DNA of 64,000 nucleotides from Sandaracinobacteroides sp041909755 (lineage in GTDB: Bacteria; Pseudomonadota; Alphaproteobacteria; Sphingomonadales; Sphingomonadaceae). The stretch covers positions 26,420 through 90,419 of the forward strand of contig NZ_JAYRCW010000001.1 in the NCBI RefSeq assembly GCF_041909755.1, in the 5' to 3' direction. The notes under the pieces were generated by a model that saw only the letters and a list, made by a program, of their open reading frames with translations, was not told where the DNA came from and did no database searches. Below, one piece after another: positions 7,980 to 16,979 of the stretch (the stretch's first letter is position 1; every line of letters begins with the position of its first letter). The position numbers were made by a program, and so were the translations under genes.

Positions 7980-8467
7980 GGCGTTACTCCGACTTTTTAT
8001 CTGGGCGACCCTTGTTATCGTTTTCGCCCGTTAACGCTGAGATATCCGGGAACGAGCGATCGTTAAAGATGTGAAATTAGCTGTTTACATTCGTTCACGT
8101 TGGATGCGGTTGCGGTGCGGCATATTTGCAACAGTCGTGCCACGACCCCGGTATCTTCATATAGTGTGTTAAGAACATCTTCACACAAGATGTTAACGAA
8201 ACCGCCCACAAGATATTGGGTTTGCGTATATATCCCTGGCAGACGATCGGGTTCAGGCTGTTTAACTGTTTGGCGACCCTTTCGCTGCGGATGGCGATGG
8301 GGTTGCGTCCGAATCGGTGTCAATTTCTGATTCGTCGGGCCTGCGAAGAGGTGGCGTTCTGGCCGGAACTGGTGGGGTTGCGGTTCAGGCGGGATGCATG
8401 TGATTCGCCGATGCGGTTTCGGAACGTGCGGCCTTGACTGACTCACGCGCGCGTGATTCTGTGAATC
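7980..8467. promoter_or_regulatory. AT-rich regulatory region between divergent LPDTG-protein gene and ftsB
   Basis: Nearly 490 bp without a supportable gene. The part about 8000-8240 is far less GC-rich than the rest. It contains an inverted repeat AACATCTT-N5-AAGATGTT (8174-8194). Just before ftsB are two more symmetric elements: a 14-bp palindrome TCACGCGCGCGTGA (8443-8456) and TGATTC-N3-GAATCA (8454-8468), which reaches the ftsB start codon. Short open frames here have poor codon use and no ribosome-binding site. Confidence 0.5.
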
Positions 8468-8806
8468 ATGCATCCTGCCCCTCTCGTCGATCTCATGAAG
8501 CGTGCCGCGCTCCCGGCGCTGTGCCTGCTCGTGATGCTGTATTTTGGGATGCATGCCCTGTTCGGATCGTCCGGCATTTTTGCGCTGGATGACATCCGCC
8601 GGTCGAAGCAGCAGCTTTCGGACGAGCAGGCGCGGCTCGCCGCGCGGCGGGACATGCTGGACCGCAAGATCGGGTTGCTGGATCCCAAGGGCGCCGATCC
8701 GGATTTCGCGGACGAGCTGGTGCGACGGCACCTGGGCGTGATTCGGCCTGATGAAGTGATCGTTCCGCTGGAGAGCGGCCGGCAGCCCGGGGGCTCTGCG
8801 CGCTAG
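8468..8806 (+). CDS. ftsB: Cell-division protein FtsB/DivIC family
   Basis: Septum-formation initiator that in other bacteria bridges FtsL and FtsQ in the divisome. The 112 residues comprise a short cytoplasmic N-terminus, one membrane helix (LPALCLLVMLYFGMHALFG), a coiled-coil (SKQQLSDEQARLAARRDML) and the C-terminal LVRRHLGVIRPDEVIV that marks the family. Translation could also begin at the in-frame ATG 8495 (MKRAALPAL); neither start has a clear ribosome-binding site. The position between eno and pdhA is the usual one in alphaproteobacteria. Confidence 0.9.
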   Translation: MHPAPLVDLMKRAALPALCLLVMLYFGMHALFGSSGIFALDDIRRSKQQLSDEQARLAARRDMLDRKIGLLDPKGADPDFADELVRRHLGVIRPDEVIVPLESGRQPGGSAR

Positions 8807-8967
8807 GCTTCTGCTGCCGGAAGGCAGAATTCGTATTCGGCGGATGGCAAGCGGGGCGACCCGGCAGTTGAAACTTGGGACGCCCCCGGTAGAACGGCCG
8901 GGTGAGGGCGCTGATGCCCGAGGGGCGGCCGCCATGGGGCCGCGCGAGTGGATCGAGGGGATTGCCA

Positions 8968-10044
8968 GTGGCAAAGGCAAAGGGTGCAGCGGCCGGCGAG
9001 GCTCGCACACCGGCCGCGAAGGGGCGGCTGCAGGATCTGCCCAACATGAAGCGGCATGAACCGACGGCAGAGGAGTATCGCGACTTTTTTCGCATGATGC
9101 TGCTGATCCGCCGGTTCGAGGAAAAGGCCGGCCAGCTTTATGGCATGGGGCTGATCGGCGGCTTCTGCCACCTCTATATCGGGCAGGAAGCGGTGGTGAC
9201 CGGCCTGCAGGCGGCGATCACGCCGGGCAAGGACAGCGTGGTGACCGGCTACCGGGATCATGGCCATATGCTGGCCTGCCATATCGATCCGAAGGCGATC
9301 ATGGCCGAACTGACGGGCCGCGCCGCCGGGATCAGCCGGGGGAAGGGCGGATCCATGCACATGTTCTCTGTCGAGCAGGGGTTTTTCGGCGGACATGGCA
9401 TCGTTGGCGCGCAGGTGCCGATCGGGGCGGGGCTGGCCTTTGCGCACAAGTATCGCGCCGACGTGCTGGGCGGCGAGGGCGGCGTGGCGCTGGCCTATTT
9501 CGGCGACGGGGCGGCGAACCAGGGCCAGGTGTATGAAGCTTTCAACATGGCCGAGCTGTGGAAGCTGCCGGTGATCTTCGTGATCGAGAACAACCAATAT
9601 GCGATGGGCACCTCGGTGAACCGGGCGTCTGCCGAGGATCAGCTGTATCGCCGGGGCGAGAGCTTCCGGATCGAGGGGATGCAGGTGGACGGCATGGACG
9701 TGCTGGCCGTGCGGGGCGCCGCGACCGTCGCGCTGGACTGGGTGAAGAGCGGGCGCGGGCCGATCCTTCTGGAAATGAAGACCTATCGCTATCGCGGCCA
9801 TTCAATGTCTGACCCGGCCAAGTATCGCAGCCGGGAAGAGGTTCAGAACATGCGCGAGAACCGCGATCCGCTGGATCATGCGAAGCGCGAGATGATGGAA
9901 CGGGGGGATGCCGACGAGGCCTGGTTCAAGGCCGTCGAGCAGGAGATCAAGAAGATCGTCGCGGAATCCGCCGACTTTGCGGAACAGGCGCCGGAGCCGG
10001 AACTTTCCGAGCTTTATACGGACGTTCTGGTGGGGACTTACTGA
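8968..10044 (+). CDS. pdhA: Pyruvate dehydrogenase E1 component, alpha subunit
   Basis: Thiamine-diphosphate-dependent decarboxylation of pyruvate within the pyruvate dehydrogenase complex. The 358-residue protein has the TPP-binding GDGAANQGQVYEAFNMA and the phosphorylation-loop-like YRYRGHSMSDPAKYR region of E1 alpha. A GTG at 8968, seven bases after GAGGGG, is preferred over ATG 8902 because the upstream residues look non-coding. First gene of pdhA-pdhB-pdhC-lpdA; its stop shares one base with the pdhB start. Confidence 0.96.
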   Translation: MAKAKGAAAGEARTPAAKGRLQDLPNMKRHEPTAEEYRDFFRMMLLIRRFEEKAGQLYGMGLIGGFCHLYIGQEAVVTGLQAAITPGKDSVVTGYRDHGHMLACHIDPKAIMAELTGRAAGISRGKGGSMHMFSVEQGFFGGHGIVGAQVPIGAGLAFAHKYRADVLGGEGGVALAYFGDGAANQGQVYEAFNMAELWKLPVIFVIENNQYAMGTSVNRASAEDQLYRRGESFRIEGMQVDGMDVLAVRGAATVALDWVKSGRGPILLEMKTYRYRGHSMSDPAKYRSREEVQNMRENRDPLDHAKREMMERGDADEAWFKAVEQEIKKIVAESADFAEQAPEPELSELYTDVLVGTY

Positions 10045-11387
10045 TGGAACTGAAGCTGCCTGCGATGTCCCCCACGATGGAGGAAGGGACGCTTGCGGCC
10101 TGGCATGTGAAGCCGGGCGACGTGGTGAAGCCGGGCCAGGTGATTGCCGAGATCGAGACCGACAAGGCGACCATGGAACTGGAGGCGGACGAGGGCGGAA
10201 CGGTGGTTTCGCTGGATGTGCCGGCCGGAACCGACGGCGTGAAGGTGGGGACGATCATCGCGGTGATTGCGCTGGAGGGCGAGGAAGCGGCGCCTGCCGC
10301 GCCCGCACCGTCGCCGGCGGCCGCTGCGCCCGCTGCCGCCCCGGCCGCTGCCGCGGTGGATACGCCGAAGCCCGTGGCGCTGTCGCCTGCGACCGTTGCG
10401 GCCTTTGAAGGGCCGACGCGCAAGCAGACCGTGCGCGAGGCGCTGCGCGACGCGATGGCGGAGGAAATGCGCGCGGACCAGACGGTGTTCGTGATGGGTG
10501 AGGAAGTCGCCCAGTATCAGGGCGCCTACAAGGTAACGCAGGGCCTGCTGGAGGAATTCGGCGAACGGCGCGTGGTGGATACACCGATCACCGAGTATGG
10601 CTTCGCGGGGCTTGGCGTTGGCGCGGCGATGGGCGGCCTGAAGCCGGTCGTGGAGTTCATGACCTTCAACTTCGCCATGCAGGCCATTGATCATATTATC
10701 AATTCTGCCGCGAAAACCAACTATATGTCGGGCGGGCAGATGCGCTGCCCCATCGTGTTCCGGGGGCCGAACGGTGCGGCATCCCGCGTGGCGGCCCAGC
10801 ACAGCCAGAATTACGGGCCCTGGTATGCCAGCGTGCCGGGGCTGATCGTGCTGTCGCCCTATGATGCGGCGGATGCCAAGGGGCTGTTGAAATCGGCGAT
10901 CCGTTCACCCGATCCGGTGGTGTTCCTGGAGAATGAGCTTCTTTACGGGCATAGTTTCGACGTGCCGGAAGGCGAGCATGTCGTGCCGATCGGCAAGGCG
11001 CGGCTGTATCGCGAAGGCAGCCATGTGACGCTCGTTTCCTATTCCATCGGGGTGGGAATCGCGCTGGAGGCGGCCGCGGCGCTGGCGGCGGAGGGGATCG
11101 AGGCCGAAGTGCTGGACCTGCGTTCGCTGCGGCCGCTGGACGAGGCGGCCGTGCTGGCGAGCCTGAAGAAGACCAATCGCATGGTGGTGGTGGAGGAGGG
11201 CTGGCCGGTGTGCAGCATTTCTTCCGAGATCATCGCCATCGCCATGACGAAGGGCTTCGACGATCTGGATGCCCCGGTGTTGCGGGTGACGAACAAGGAT
11301 GTGCCGCTGCCTTATGCCAACAATCTGGAAAAGGCGGCGCTGGTGAAGGCGGCCGATGTGGTGGCTGCTGTGAAATCCATTCTGTAA
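10044..11387 (+). CDS. pdhB: Pyruvate dehydrogenase E1 component, beta subunit with N-terminal lipoyl domain
   Basis: Beta half of the E1 heterotetramer. The 447 residues are longer than a plain E1 beta because residues 1-80 form a lipoyl domain (lipoylated lysine K41 in ETDKATME) joined by an Ala/Pro linker to the transketolase-like domain (VREALRDAMAEEM, PITEYGFAGLGVGAA). This E1 beta-lipoyl fusion is characteristic of alphaproteobacteria. The TGATG overlap with pdhA suggests translational coupling; pdhC follows after 12 bp. Confidence 0.97.
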   Translation: MELKLPAMSPTMEEGTLAAWHVKPGDVVKPGQVIAEIETDKATMELEADEGGTVVSLDVPAGTDGVKVGTIIAVIALEGEEAAPAAPAPSPAAAAPAAAPAAAAVDTPKPVALSPATVAAFEGPTRKQTVREALRDAMAEEMRADQTVFVMGEEVAQYQGAYKVTQGLLEEFGERRVVDTPITEYGFAGLGVGAAMGGLKPVVEFMTFNFAMQAIDHIINSAAKTNYMSGGQMRCPIVFRGPNGAASRVAAQHSQNYGPWYASVPGLIVLSPYDAADAKGLLKSAIRSPDPVVFLENELLYGHSFDVPEGEHVVPIGKARLYREGSHVTLVSYSIGVGIALEAAAALAAEGIEAEVLDLRSLRPLDEAAVLASLKKTNRMVVVEEGWPVCSISSEIIAIAMTKGFDDLDAPVLRVTNKDVPLPYANNLEKAALVKAADVVAAVKSIL

Positions 11388-11399
11388 GGGGCTGAAAAC

Positions 11400-12698
11400 A
11401 TGGCAATCGATATCACCATGCCGGCCCTTTCGCCCACGATGGAAACGGGCACGCTGGCAAAATGGCATGTGAAGCCCGGCGACCGGGTGAAGCCGGGCGA
11501 CGTGATCGCGGAGATCGAGACGGACAAGGCCACCATGGAGGTGGAGGCCGTGGATGAAGGCACGATCAGCGAGATCCTGGTGCCGGAGGGCACCGAAGAG
11601 GTGAAGGTGAACGCCGTGATTGCGCGGCTTCTGGAAGAGGGTGAGGCGGCGGCGCCGGCGCCAAAGCCCGCCCCGGCCCCCGCCAGGCCGGTGGAGACGG
11701 AACCGAAGACGGCTGCGCCGGTCGCGACCGCCCCTGCCGCTGCACCGCCTGCGGCACCGGCCGCTGCACCGCCTGCGCCGTCCCACGGCGCGCGGCATAT
11801 CGCCAGCCCGCTGGCGCGGCGGGTGGCGCAGTTGATGTCGGTGGATCTTGCCACGGTAACCGGCAGCGGGCCGCATGGGCGGATCGTGAAGGCCGATGTG
11901 GAAGCGGCCGCCGGCAAGGCGCCGGTTGTGGCACAGTCGGCCGTGCCCGAACCAGCGCAGCCTGCGAAGGCGGCCGTGCAGGCAGCGCCCGCCGCAGCGC
12001 CGACGGACGTGCCGTTCGAAACCGTGAAGCTGAGCAACATGCGCAAGACCATCGCGCGGCGGCTGACCGAATCGAAGACGCAGGTGCCGCACTTCTACCT
12101 GACGGTGGATGTGCAGCTGGATGCCTTGCTGAAGCTGCGAGCGGAATTGAACAAGTCGCTGGAATCGCGTGGCATCAAGCTGTCCGTCAACGATCTTCTG
12201 GTGAAGGCGCAGGGGCTGGCGCTGATGGAAGTGCCGGATGCGAACGTCAGCTTCGCGGGCGACACCCTGCGCAAATTCAGCCGCGCCGACATTTCCGTGG
12301 CGGTCGCTATTCCGGGCGGGCTGATCACCCCGGTGATCCGCGACGCGGGCAACAAGCGGCTGAGCCAGATCGCGACGGAAATGAAGGATCTGGCGGCCCG
12401 GGCGCGGGACGGGAAGCTGCAGCCGCCTGAATATACCGGCGGCACGGCCAGCATATCCAACCTGGGCATGTATGGCATCAAGCAGTTCGACGCCGTAATC
12501 AATCCGCCCGAGGGCCTGATCCTGGCGGTGGGGGCGGGCGAGAAGCGGCCCTATGTGGTGAATGACGCGCTGGCGATCGCGACCGTGATGAGCGCGACGG
12601 GCAGTTTCGACCACCGGGCGATCGACGGCGCGGTGGGGGCTGAGTTCATGGCGGCCTTCAAGCGCCTTGTCGAAAGCCCGATGGGGATGCTGGCATGA
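11400..12698 (+). CDS. pdhC: Pyruvate dehydrogenase E2, dihydrolipoyl acetyltransferase
   Basis: Core acetyltransferase of the complex, transferring acetyl from lipoate to CoA. Domains in order over 432 residues: lipoyl domain (K43 in ETDKATME), Ala/Pro linker, peripheral subunit-binding domain around HIASPLARRVAQL, a second linker, and the catalytic domain ending with the active-site FDHRAIDGAVGAEF. It overlaps the lpdA start by four bases (ATGA). Confidence 0.97.
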   Translation: MAIDITMPALSPTMETGTLAKWHVKPGDRVKPGDVIAEIETDKATMEVEAVDEGTISEILVPEGTEEVKVNAVIARLLEEGEAAAPAPKPAPAPARPVETEPKTAAPVATAPAAAPPAAPAAAPPAPSHGARHIASPLARRVAQLMSVDLATVTGSGPHGRIVKADVEAAAGKAPVVAQSAVPEPAQPAKAAVQAAPAAAPTDVPFETVKLSNMRKTIARRLTESKTQVPHFYLTVDVQLDALLKLRAELNKSLESRGIKLSVNDLLVKAQGLALMEVPDANVSFAGDTLRKFSRADISVAVAIPGGLITPVIRDAGNKRLSQIATEMKDLAARARDGKLQPPEYTGGTASISNLGMYGIKQFDAVINPPEGLILAVGAGEKRPYVVNDALAIATVMSATGSFDHRAIDGAVGAEFMAAFKRLVESPMGMLA

Positions 12699-14068
12699 GC
12701 GTGGAGACCTTCGACCTTGTCATCATCGGATCCGGGCCCGGCGGCTATGTCGCGGCGATCCGGGCGGCGCAGCTGGGCCTGAAGACCGCCATCGTGGAGC
12801 GGGAGCGGCTGGGCGGCATCTGCCTGAACTGGGGCTGCATCCCGACCAAGGCGCTGCTGCGTTCGGCGGAAATCAAGCATTATCTGGATCATGCGAGTGA
12901 TTATGGCCTTATCGCCGGAACAACCGGGTTCGATCTTGCAAAGGTGACGGAGCGCAGCCGCAAGGTTGCGAACCAGCTGAACGCGGGCGTGAAGGGCCTG
13001 ATGAAGAAGAACAAGGTGACGGTGGTGGAAGGCGCCGCCACCCTGGCTTCGGCCACCACCGTAAAGGTGGGCGAGCGGACGTTGCAGGCGAAGAATGTGA
13101 TCGTTGCCACCGGTGCGCGGGCGCGGGAACTGCCGCACCTGAAGGCTGATGGCGACCGCGTCTGGACCTATCGCCACGCCATGGTGCCGCCGGCGATGCC
13201 GACCGATCTGCTTGTGATTGGCTCCGGGGCGATCGGCGTAGAATTTGCGAGCTTCTACAAGGATATGGGATCGAATGTGACCATCGTGGAGATGGTGGAC
13301 CGGATTCTGCCCGTGGAAGATGCCGACATTTCCGCCTTCGTCCACAAGGCGTTGACGAAACAGGGCATGACGATCCGCACCAAGGCCTCTGTCGACAAGC
13401 TGGAGGTGAAGGCGGACGGCGTGGTGGCAACGATCAGCGGCGAGGCGCAGACGTTCAGCCATGTGATCGTGGCCATCGGCATTTCGCCCAACACCGAAAA
13501 TCTGGGGCTGGAGGCGCTGGGCGTCGCGCTGGATCGCGGCCATATCGTTACCAACGAGTGGGGGCAGACGAACGTGCCGGGCCTGTGGGCGATCGGCGAT
13601 GTGGCGGGCGCCCCCTGGCTGGCGCACAAGGCGAGCCACGAGGGTGTTGTCGCGGTGGAGAAGATCGCGGGCGTGGCCCATGCCCACCCGATGGACAAGT
13701 CCAACATTCCCGGCTGCACCTATGCCCGGCCGCAGGTGGCCAGTGTGGGGCTGACGGAGGCGAAGGCGAAGGAAGCCGGATATCAGGTGAAGGTGGGCAA
13801 GTTCCCCTTCATCGGCAACGGCAAGGCCATCGCGCTGGGCGAGGCCGAGGGCCTGGTGAAGACCGTGTTCGACGCCAAGACGGGCGCGCTGCTGGGGGCG
13901 CATATGGTGGGCGCGGAAGTGACCGAGCTGATCCAGGGCTATGTGATCGCGCGCCAGTGTGAGGCGACGGAAGCCGAACTGATGCAGACCATCTTCCCGC
14001 ACCCGACGCTGAGCGAGACCATGCACGAAAGCGTGCTGGACGCTTATGGGCGCGTCCTCCACATCTGA
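12695..14068 (+). CDS. lpdA: Dihydrolipoamide dehydrogenase (E3)
   Basis: FAD enzyme that re-oxidises dihydrolipoamide with NAD+. The 457-residue protein has the N-terminal FAD motif GSGPGGYVAA, the redox disulfide in GGICLNWGCIPTKAL (C43, C48), the NAD-binding GSGAIGVEFASF, AIGDVAG, and the C-terminal HPTLSE catalytic histidine. Coupled to pdhC by ATGA overlap; the following acetyltransferase gene begins 23 bp before its stop. Confidence 0.97.
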   Translation: MSVETFDLVIIGSGPGGYVAAIRAAQLGLKTAIVERERLGGICLNWGCIPTKALLRSAEIKHYLDHASDYGLIAGTTGFDLAKVTERSRKVANQLNAGVKGLMKKNKVTVVEGAATLASATTVKVGERTLQAKNVIVATGARARELPHLKADGDRVWTYRHAMVPPAMPTDLLVIGSGAIGVEFASFYKDMGSNVTIVEMVDRILPVEDADISAFVHKALTKQGMTIRTKASVDKLEVKADGVVATISGEAQTFSHVIVAIGISPNTENLGLEALGVALDRGHIVTNEWGQTNVPGLWAIGDVAGAPWLAHKASHEGVVAVEKIAGVAHAHPMDKSNIPGCTYARPQVASVGLTEAKAKEAGYQVKVGKFPFIGNGKAIALGEAEGLVKTVFDAKTGALLGAHMVGAEVTELIQGYVIARQCEATEAELMQTIFPHPTLSETMHESVLDAYGRVLHI

Positions 14069-14570
14069 ACGCATCCGTGCCGCGACGCGGGCGGATGCGC
14101 CCGCCGTTGCGGCGATCTATGGGCCGGAAGTGGCGCATGGCACCGCGAGCTTCGAGACGGAGCCGCCCAGTGCCGGGGAAATGGCGGATCGGATCGGGCG
14201 CTGCATCGATCGGGGCTGGCCCTGGCTGGTGCTGGAAGGCGAGGGCGGGCAGATCCTTGGCTATGCCTATCTGAACCAGTTCCGCGATCGCGCGGCCTAT
14301 GCCCACACGGCGGAAACCAGCGTCTATGTCGCCTCTGGCGCGCGGGGGCTGGGCGTAGGCCGCCAGTTGATGGAGGCCCTGATCCCCGCCGGCCGGGCCG
14401 CAGGCTTCCGCCAGTTCGTGGCGGTGATCGGCGACAGCGGCAATCACGCCTCCATCGCGCTGCATTCGGCGGCTGGATTCCGCCATGTCGGCACCTTGAC
14501 CGGCGTAGGCGAAAAGTTCGGGCAGCTGCTGGATGTGGTCTACATGCAGCGGGGCGAGGCCGCGCTATAG
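14046..14570 (+). CDS. GNAT N-acetyltransferase, phosphinothricin acetyltransferase-like
   Basis: A 174-residue GNAT protein resembling the Pat/Bar and YncA group: IRAATRADAPAVAAIYG at the start, TAETSVYVASGARGLGVGRQLM covering the acetyl-CoA-binding loop, and NHASIALHSAAGFRHVGTL near the end. Members acetylate phosphinothricin, methionine sulfone or related amino acids; the substrate here is not known. It overlaps lpdA by 23 bp, so it probably rides on the PDH transcript. Its 3' end overlaps the convergent carbonic anhydrase gene by six bases. Confidence 0.88.
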   Translation: MGASSTSERIRAATRADAPAVAAIYGPEVAHGTASFETEPPSAGEMADRIGRCIDRGWPWLVLEGEGGQILGYAYLNQFRDRAAYAHTAETSVYVASGARGLGVGRQLMEALIPAGRAAGFRQFVAVIGDSGNHASIALHSAAGFRHVGTLTGVGEKFGQLLDVVYMQRGEAAL

Positions 14571-15209
14571 GTCGATCGGAACGGCCTGGTACTGGCCCGC
14601 CTTGGCGTCGAGGATGCGCAGCGACCCTTCGGCGATATCGAAGATCACGCCATGCAGCTGCAACCGCCCGGCCTTCAGCGCCTCTGCCACGAACGGATAG
14701 CTGGCGAGGTTTTCGATGCTGAGCCGCACGCTGGCCTGCTCCAGCGCGCGCTGGGCATCGATATCAGGGGAAAGCGCGGCAGCGGCCTTCACCGAATCCC
14801 GCGCGGGGGCGATGAATTCCATCCAGGCGTGGACATGCTTGCCCGCCACCGGATTGTCGAAATCGCCCGCCAGTGCGGCCTGGATGCCGCCGCAACGGGC
14901 GTGGCCGAACACGACGATATGGCGCACCTTCAGCCCGGTGACGGCATATTCCACAGCCGCCGCGACCGAGGACTGGCCGGAAATGGCGGATACAGGCGGC
15001 ACCAGATTGGCGATATTCCGCAGGACGAACAGCTCGCCCGGGCCGGAATCGAACACGCGCGTGGGATCGACCCGGCTGTCGGAACAGGCGATGACCATGA
15101 CGGCCGGCGCCTGGGCCTGCGCCAGCTGATCGTAACGCTCGCGCTGTTCGCGATAGGCGCCCAGCCGGAAGCGGCGATAACCATCAATGAGGGCTTCGAA
15201 ATCCATCAT
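14565..15209 (-). CDS. Beta-class carbonic anhydrase
   Basis: Interconverts CO2 and bicarbonate in the cytoplasm. The 214 residues contain the zinc ligands of beta carbonic anhydrases: CSDSRVDP (Cys and catalytic Asp-Arg pair) and the GHARCGGIQAAL segment (His and Cys). The start is one of two adjacent ATGs (15209 or 15206) just behind GGCAGGG; the longer open frame to 15356 is not supported. It lies 67 bp downstream of the lipoprotein hydrolase on the same strand. Confidence 0.94.
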   Translation of the reverse strand: MMDFEALIDGYRRFRLGAYREQRERYDQLAQAQAPAVMVIACSDSRVDPTRVFDSGPGELFVLRNIANLVPPVSAISGQSSVAAAVEYAVTGLKVRHIVVFGHARCGGIQAALAGDFDNPVAGKHVHAWMEFIAPARDSVKAAAALSPDIDAQRALEQASVRLSIENLASYPFVAEALKAGRLQLHGVIFDIAEGSLRILDAKAGQYQAVPIDL

Positions 15210-15276
15210 GCCCTGCCTATTGCCGAACAATGGCGGCAAGGGGAAGTGGCGGAATTGCGGGTTTGCCGCGGCGGCT

Positions 15277-16350
15277 TCAGTTGCAGGGCGCGATTTCGCG
15301 GTGATGGGCCTGGTTGTCGAACATCCATTGCAGCGTGACTTTGCACTGGCGGTCATTGCAGATGCGCTGCTGGCTTTGCTGCCACTGGATCGCGAATGGT
15401 TCCTGCGCGGGCGTCAGCGCGGGCTGCGGCGGGCGGAGATCGATGGGGATCTGCGTGAGGGAATGGAGCTGCGACCCCATGAACAGAGCCAGAAGGTCTG
15501 CCGTGATCTGCGGGATGGCGGGGCAGGGGCCGCGTTCGAAACTGCCGGGAAAATCCGGTTCCAGATAATCGAAATGCTGGCCCTCATAGATACAGGCGTA
15601 GCGGTTCACCCGTGTCTTCAGGATCAACGGAGAGGATTCAGGCTGTTCCAGATCCTCGTATGGATCCCTGTGGGCGAACATGAAGAAGCTGGTGCAGGGA
15701 ATAGCGCTTAGCAGCGCGGCCGGGCTTGGCGTCACCTCGGTGAACACGCCGCCGAGGCTGGCGAGCGCGGCTATTCCGGGATTGGCGGCCGCATAGCGGG
15801 CGGCCAGCAGCGCGCCATAGCTGTGGCCGATGACCGCGCGCGACTGGATCCGCCGGTTGACCCAAGGTGCGCCATGCCAGGCGTTGAACAACCATTCGAC
15901 GATCGGATCCACCGTGGAGGCCGGCGTGTCCGGACCCGGTGAGTGGCCCGGTACCAGCACGACATGGCCGCTGCGGGCGAGCGCCACGGGAATGCGCCAC
16001 CAGGCCCGGTGGTAGCCTGCGAACGGCACCCCGGAAGGCGGTTGGCCGTGTAACAGGATCACAAGCGGCCAGCGCCAGGCGCACCGTTGCAGCATGGGGC
16101 GGGGTGGAACAAAGCGCGCGCTGGGATAGTAGATGCTGAGGTTGGCCGGTGGGCCATCGGCGGTCGTCAGATGTTCCTCGCCCCAGGCCACGGGGTGGCC
16201 TGCATCGGGGATCCAGCTGACAGGCCCGGCGGCAGAGGGATCGGCGGGGCAGGGGGCCGGTGTTTCCCCCGGATGGCAGGCTGGCAGCAGCGCCAGCGGC
16301 GAGGCGAGAAGAGACCGCCGATGTAACAGGATTCCAGCTGAATTCGACAT
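15277..16350 (-). CDS. Predicted lipoprotein alpha/beta hydrolase
   Basis: A 357-residue exported hydrolase. The N-terminus has a basic, hydrophobic leader ending in a lipobox (LALLPAC), predicting a lipid-anchored protein. The alpha/beta-hydrolase fold shows the oxyanion region VILLHGQPPSG, the nucleophile elbow GHSYGA and a late GQHFDYL that may supply the histidine. It resembles chlorophyllase/PET-hydrolase-like esterases in layout, but the substrate is unknown. The C-terminal tail is rich in Gln and contains paired cysteines (CNDRQC). Confidence 0.8.
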   Translation of the reverse strand: MSNSAGILLHRRSLLASPLALLPACHPGETPAPCPADPSAAGPVSWIPDAGHPVAWGEEHLTTADGPPANLSIYYPSARFVPPRPMLQRCAWRWPLVILLHGQPPSGVPFAGYHRAWWRIPVALARSGHVVLVPGHSPGPDTPASTVDPIVEWLFNAWHGAPWVNRRIQSRAVIGHSYGALLAARYAAANPGIAALASLGGVFTEVTPSPAALLSAIPCTSFFMFAHRDPYEDLEQPESSPLILKTRVNRYACIYEGQHFDYLEPDFPGSFERGPCPAIPQITADLLALFMGSQLHSLTQIPIDLRPPQPALTPAQEPFAIQWQQSQQRICNDRQCKVTLQWMFDNQAHHREIAPCN

Positions 16351-16439
16351 CCCATGCTCTCCAGGAAGAGGTGCAGGCGATGCGGCCCCGGCATTTTGTT
16401 GGGATAAGGTTAACAGCTATTCAGATATTGTTGAAGAGA

Positions 16440-16979
16440 TCAGGCCTTTTGCTGGTCTGCCCGGCGTTCTGCCGCCGACTTCAGCACTTCATAGGCAGCC
16501 TGCGCGGCCTGGAAGCGCTTGGCTGCCTCTGCGTCTCCGCCCGTGACGTCCGGGTGGTTTTCCTTTGCCCAGCGGCGGTGCGCGGCCTTGATGGCGGCTT
16601 CGTCTGCATCGGGTGGAAGGTCGAACAGGCGCAGCGCGTCCAGCTCGGCACGGGATCGGGAGCCATCGCCTTCGCCCCAATCCCAATGGCGGGATCGCTG
16701 ATAGCTGCGCTGGCCCTGCTGTTCGCGCGTTTCCTGTTCGGCGGCTTCCTCGTCCGTCAGCGCTTCGAAATAGTTCCAGCCCTTGTTGTATTCGGCGGCG
16801 TGGGCTTCGCAGAAATACCAGCGCTCAGGCCGGTTCGGGGCCTTTGGAGCGGGGCAGTTTCCGGGGTTCGTGCAGCCGGCCCTGTCGCACAGGCGCTGCG
16901 TTTCGGGCGCCTTGCCCGCGCCTTCATAGGCACGCCAGCGGGGGAAGCCCCAGTCAGAGCTTCGGCGCTGGCGCGTCAT
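16440..16979 (-). CDS. J-domain protein with a cysteine-rich N-terminal segment
   Basis: A 179-residue co-chaperone-like protein. Residues about 110-170 form a J domain (LDALRLFDLPPDADEAAIK, then the HPD tripeptide in ENHPDVTGGD), which in this family stimulates DnaK ATPase. The N-terminal half has CDRAGC, a further Cys in NPGNC, and YFCEAH, a spacing that could bind zinc. It starts 26 bp before the end of the preceding gene, so it is probably the third gene of a pckA transcript. The specific client is unknown. Confidence 0.85.
   Translation of the reverse strand: MTRQRRSSDWGFPRWRAYEGAGKAPETQRLCDRAGCTNPGNCPAPKAPNRPERWYFCEAHAAEYNKGWNYFEALTDEEAAEQETREQQGQRSYQRSRHWDWGEGDGSRSRAELDALRLFDLPPDADEAAIKAAHRRWAKENHPDVTGGDAEAAKRFQAAQAAYEVLKSAAERRADQQKA

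Noticed and set aside
8100..8437. Short open frames in the gap before ftsB
   Set aside because: They lack ribosome-binding sites, have atypical codon use and no recognisable protein features; the region is better read as regulatory.
14046..14570. GNAT protein as the YjhQ antitoxin partner of YjhX
   Set aside because: It is about 9 kb from yjhX, overlaps lpdA, and resembles phosphinothricin acetyltransferases more than YjhQ.
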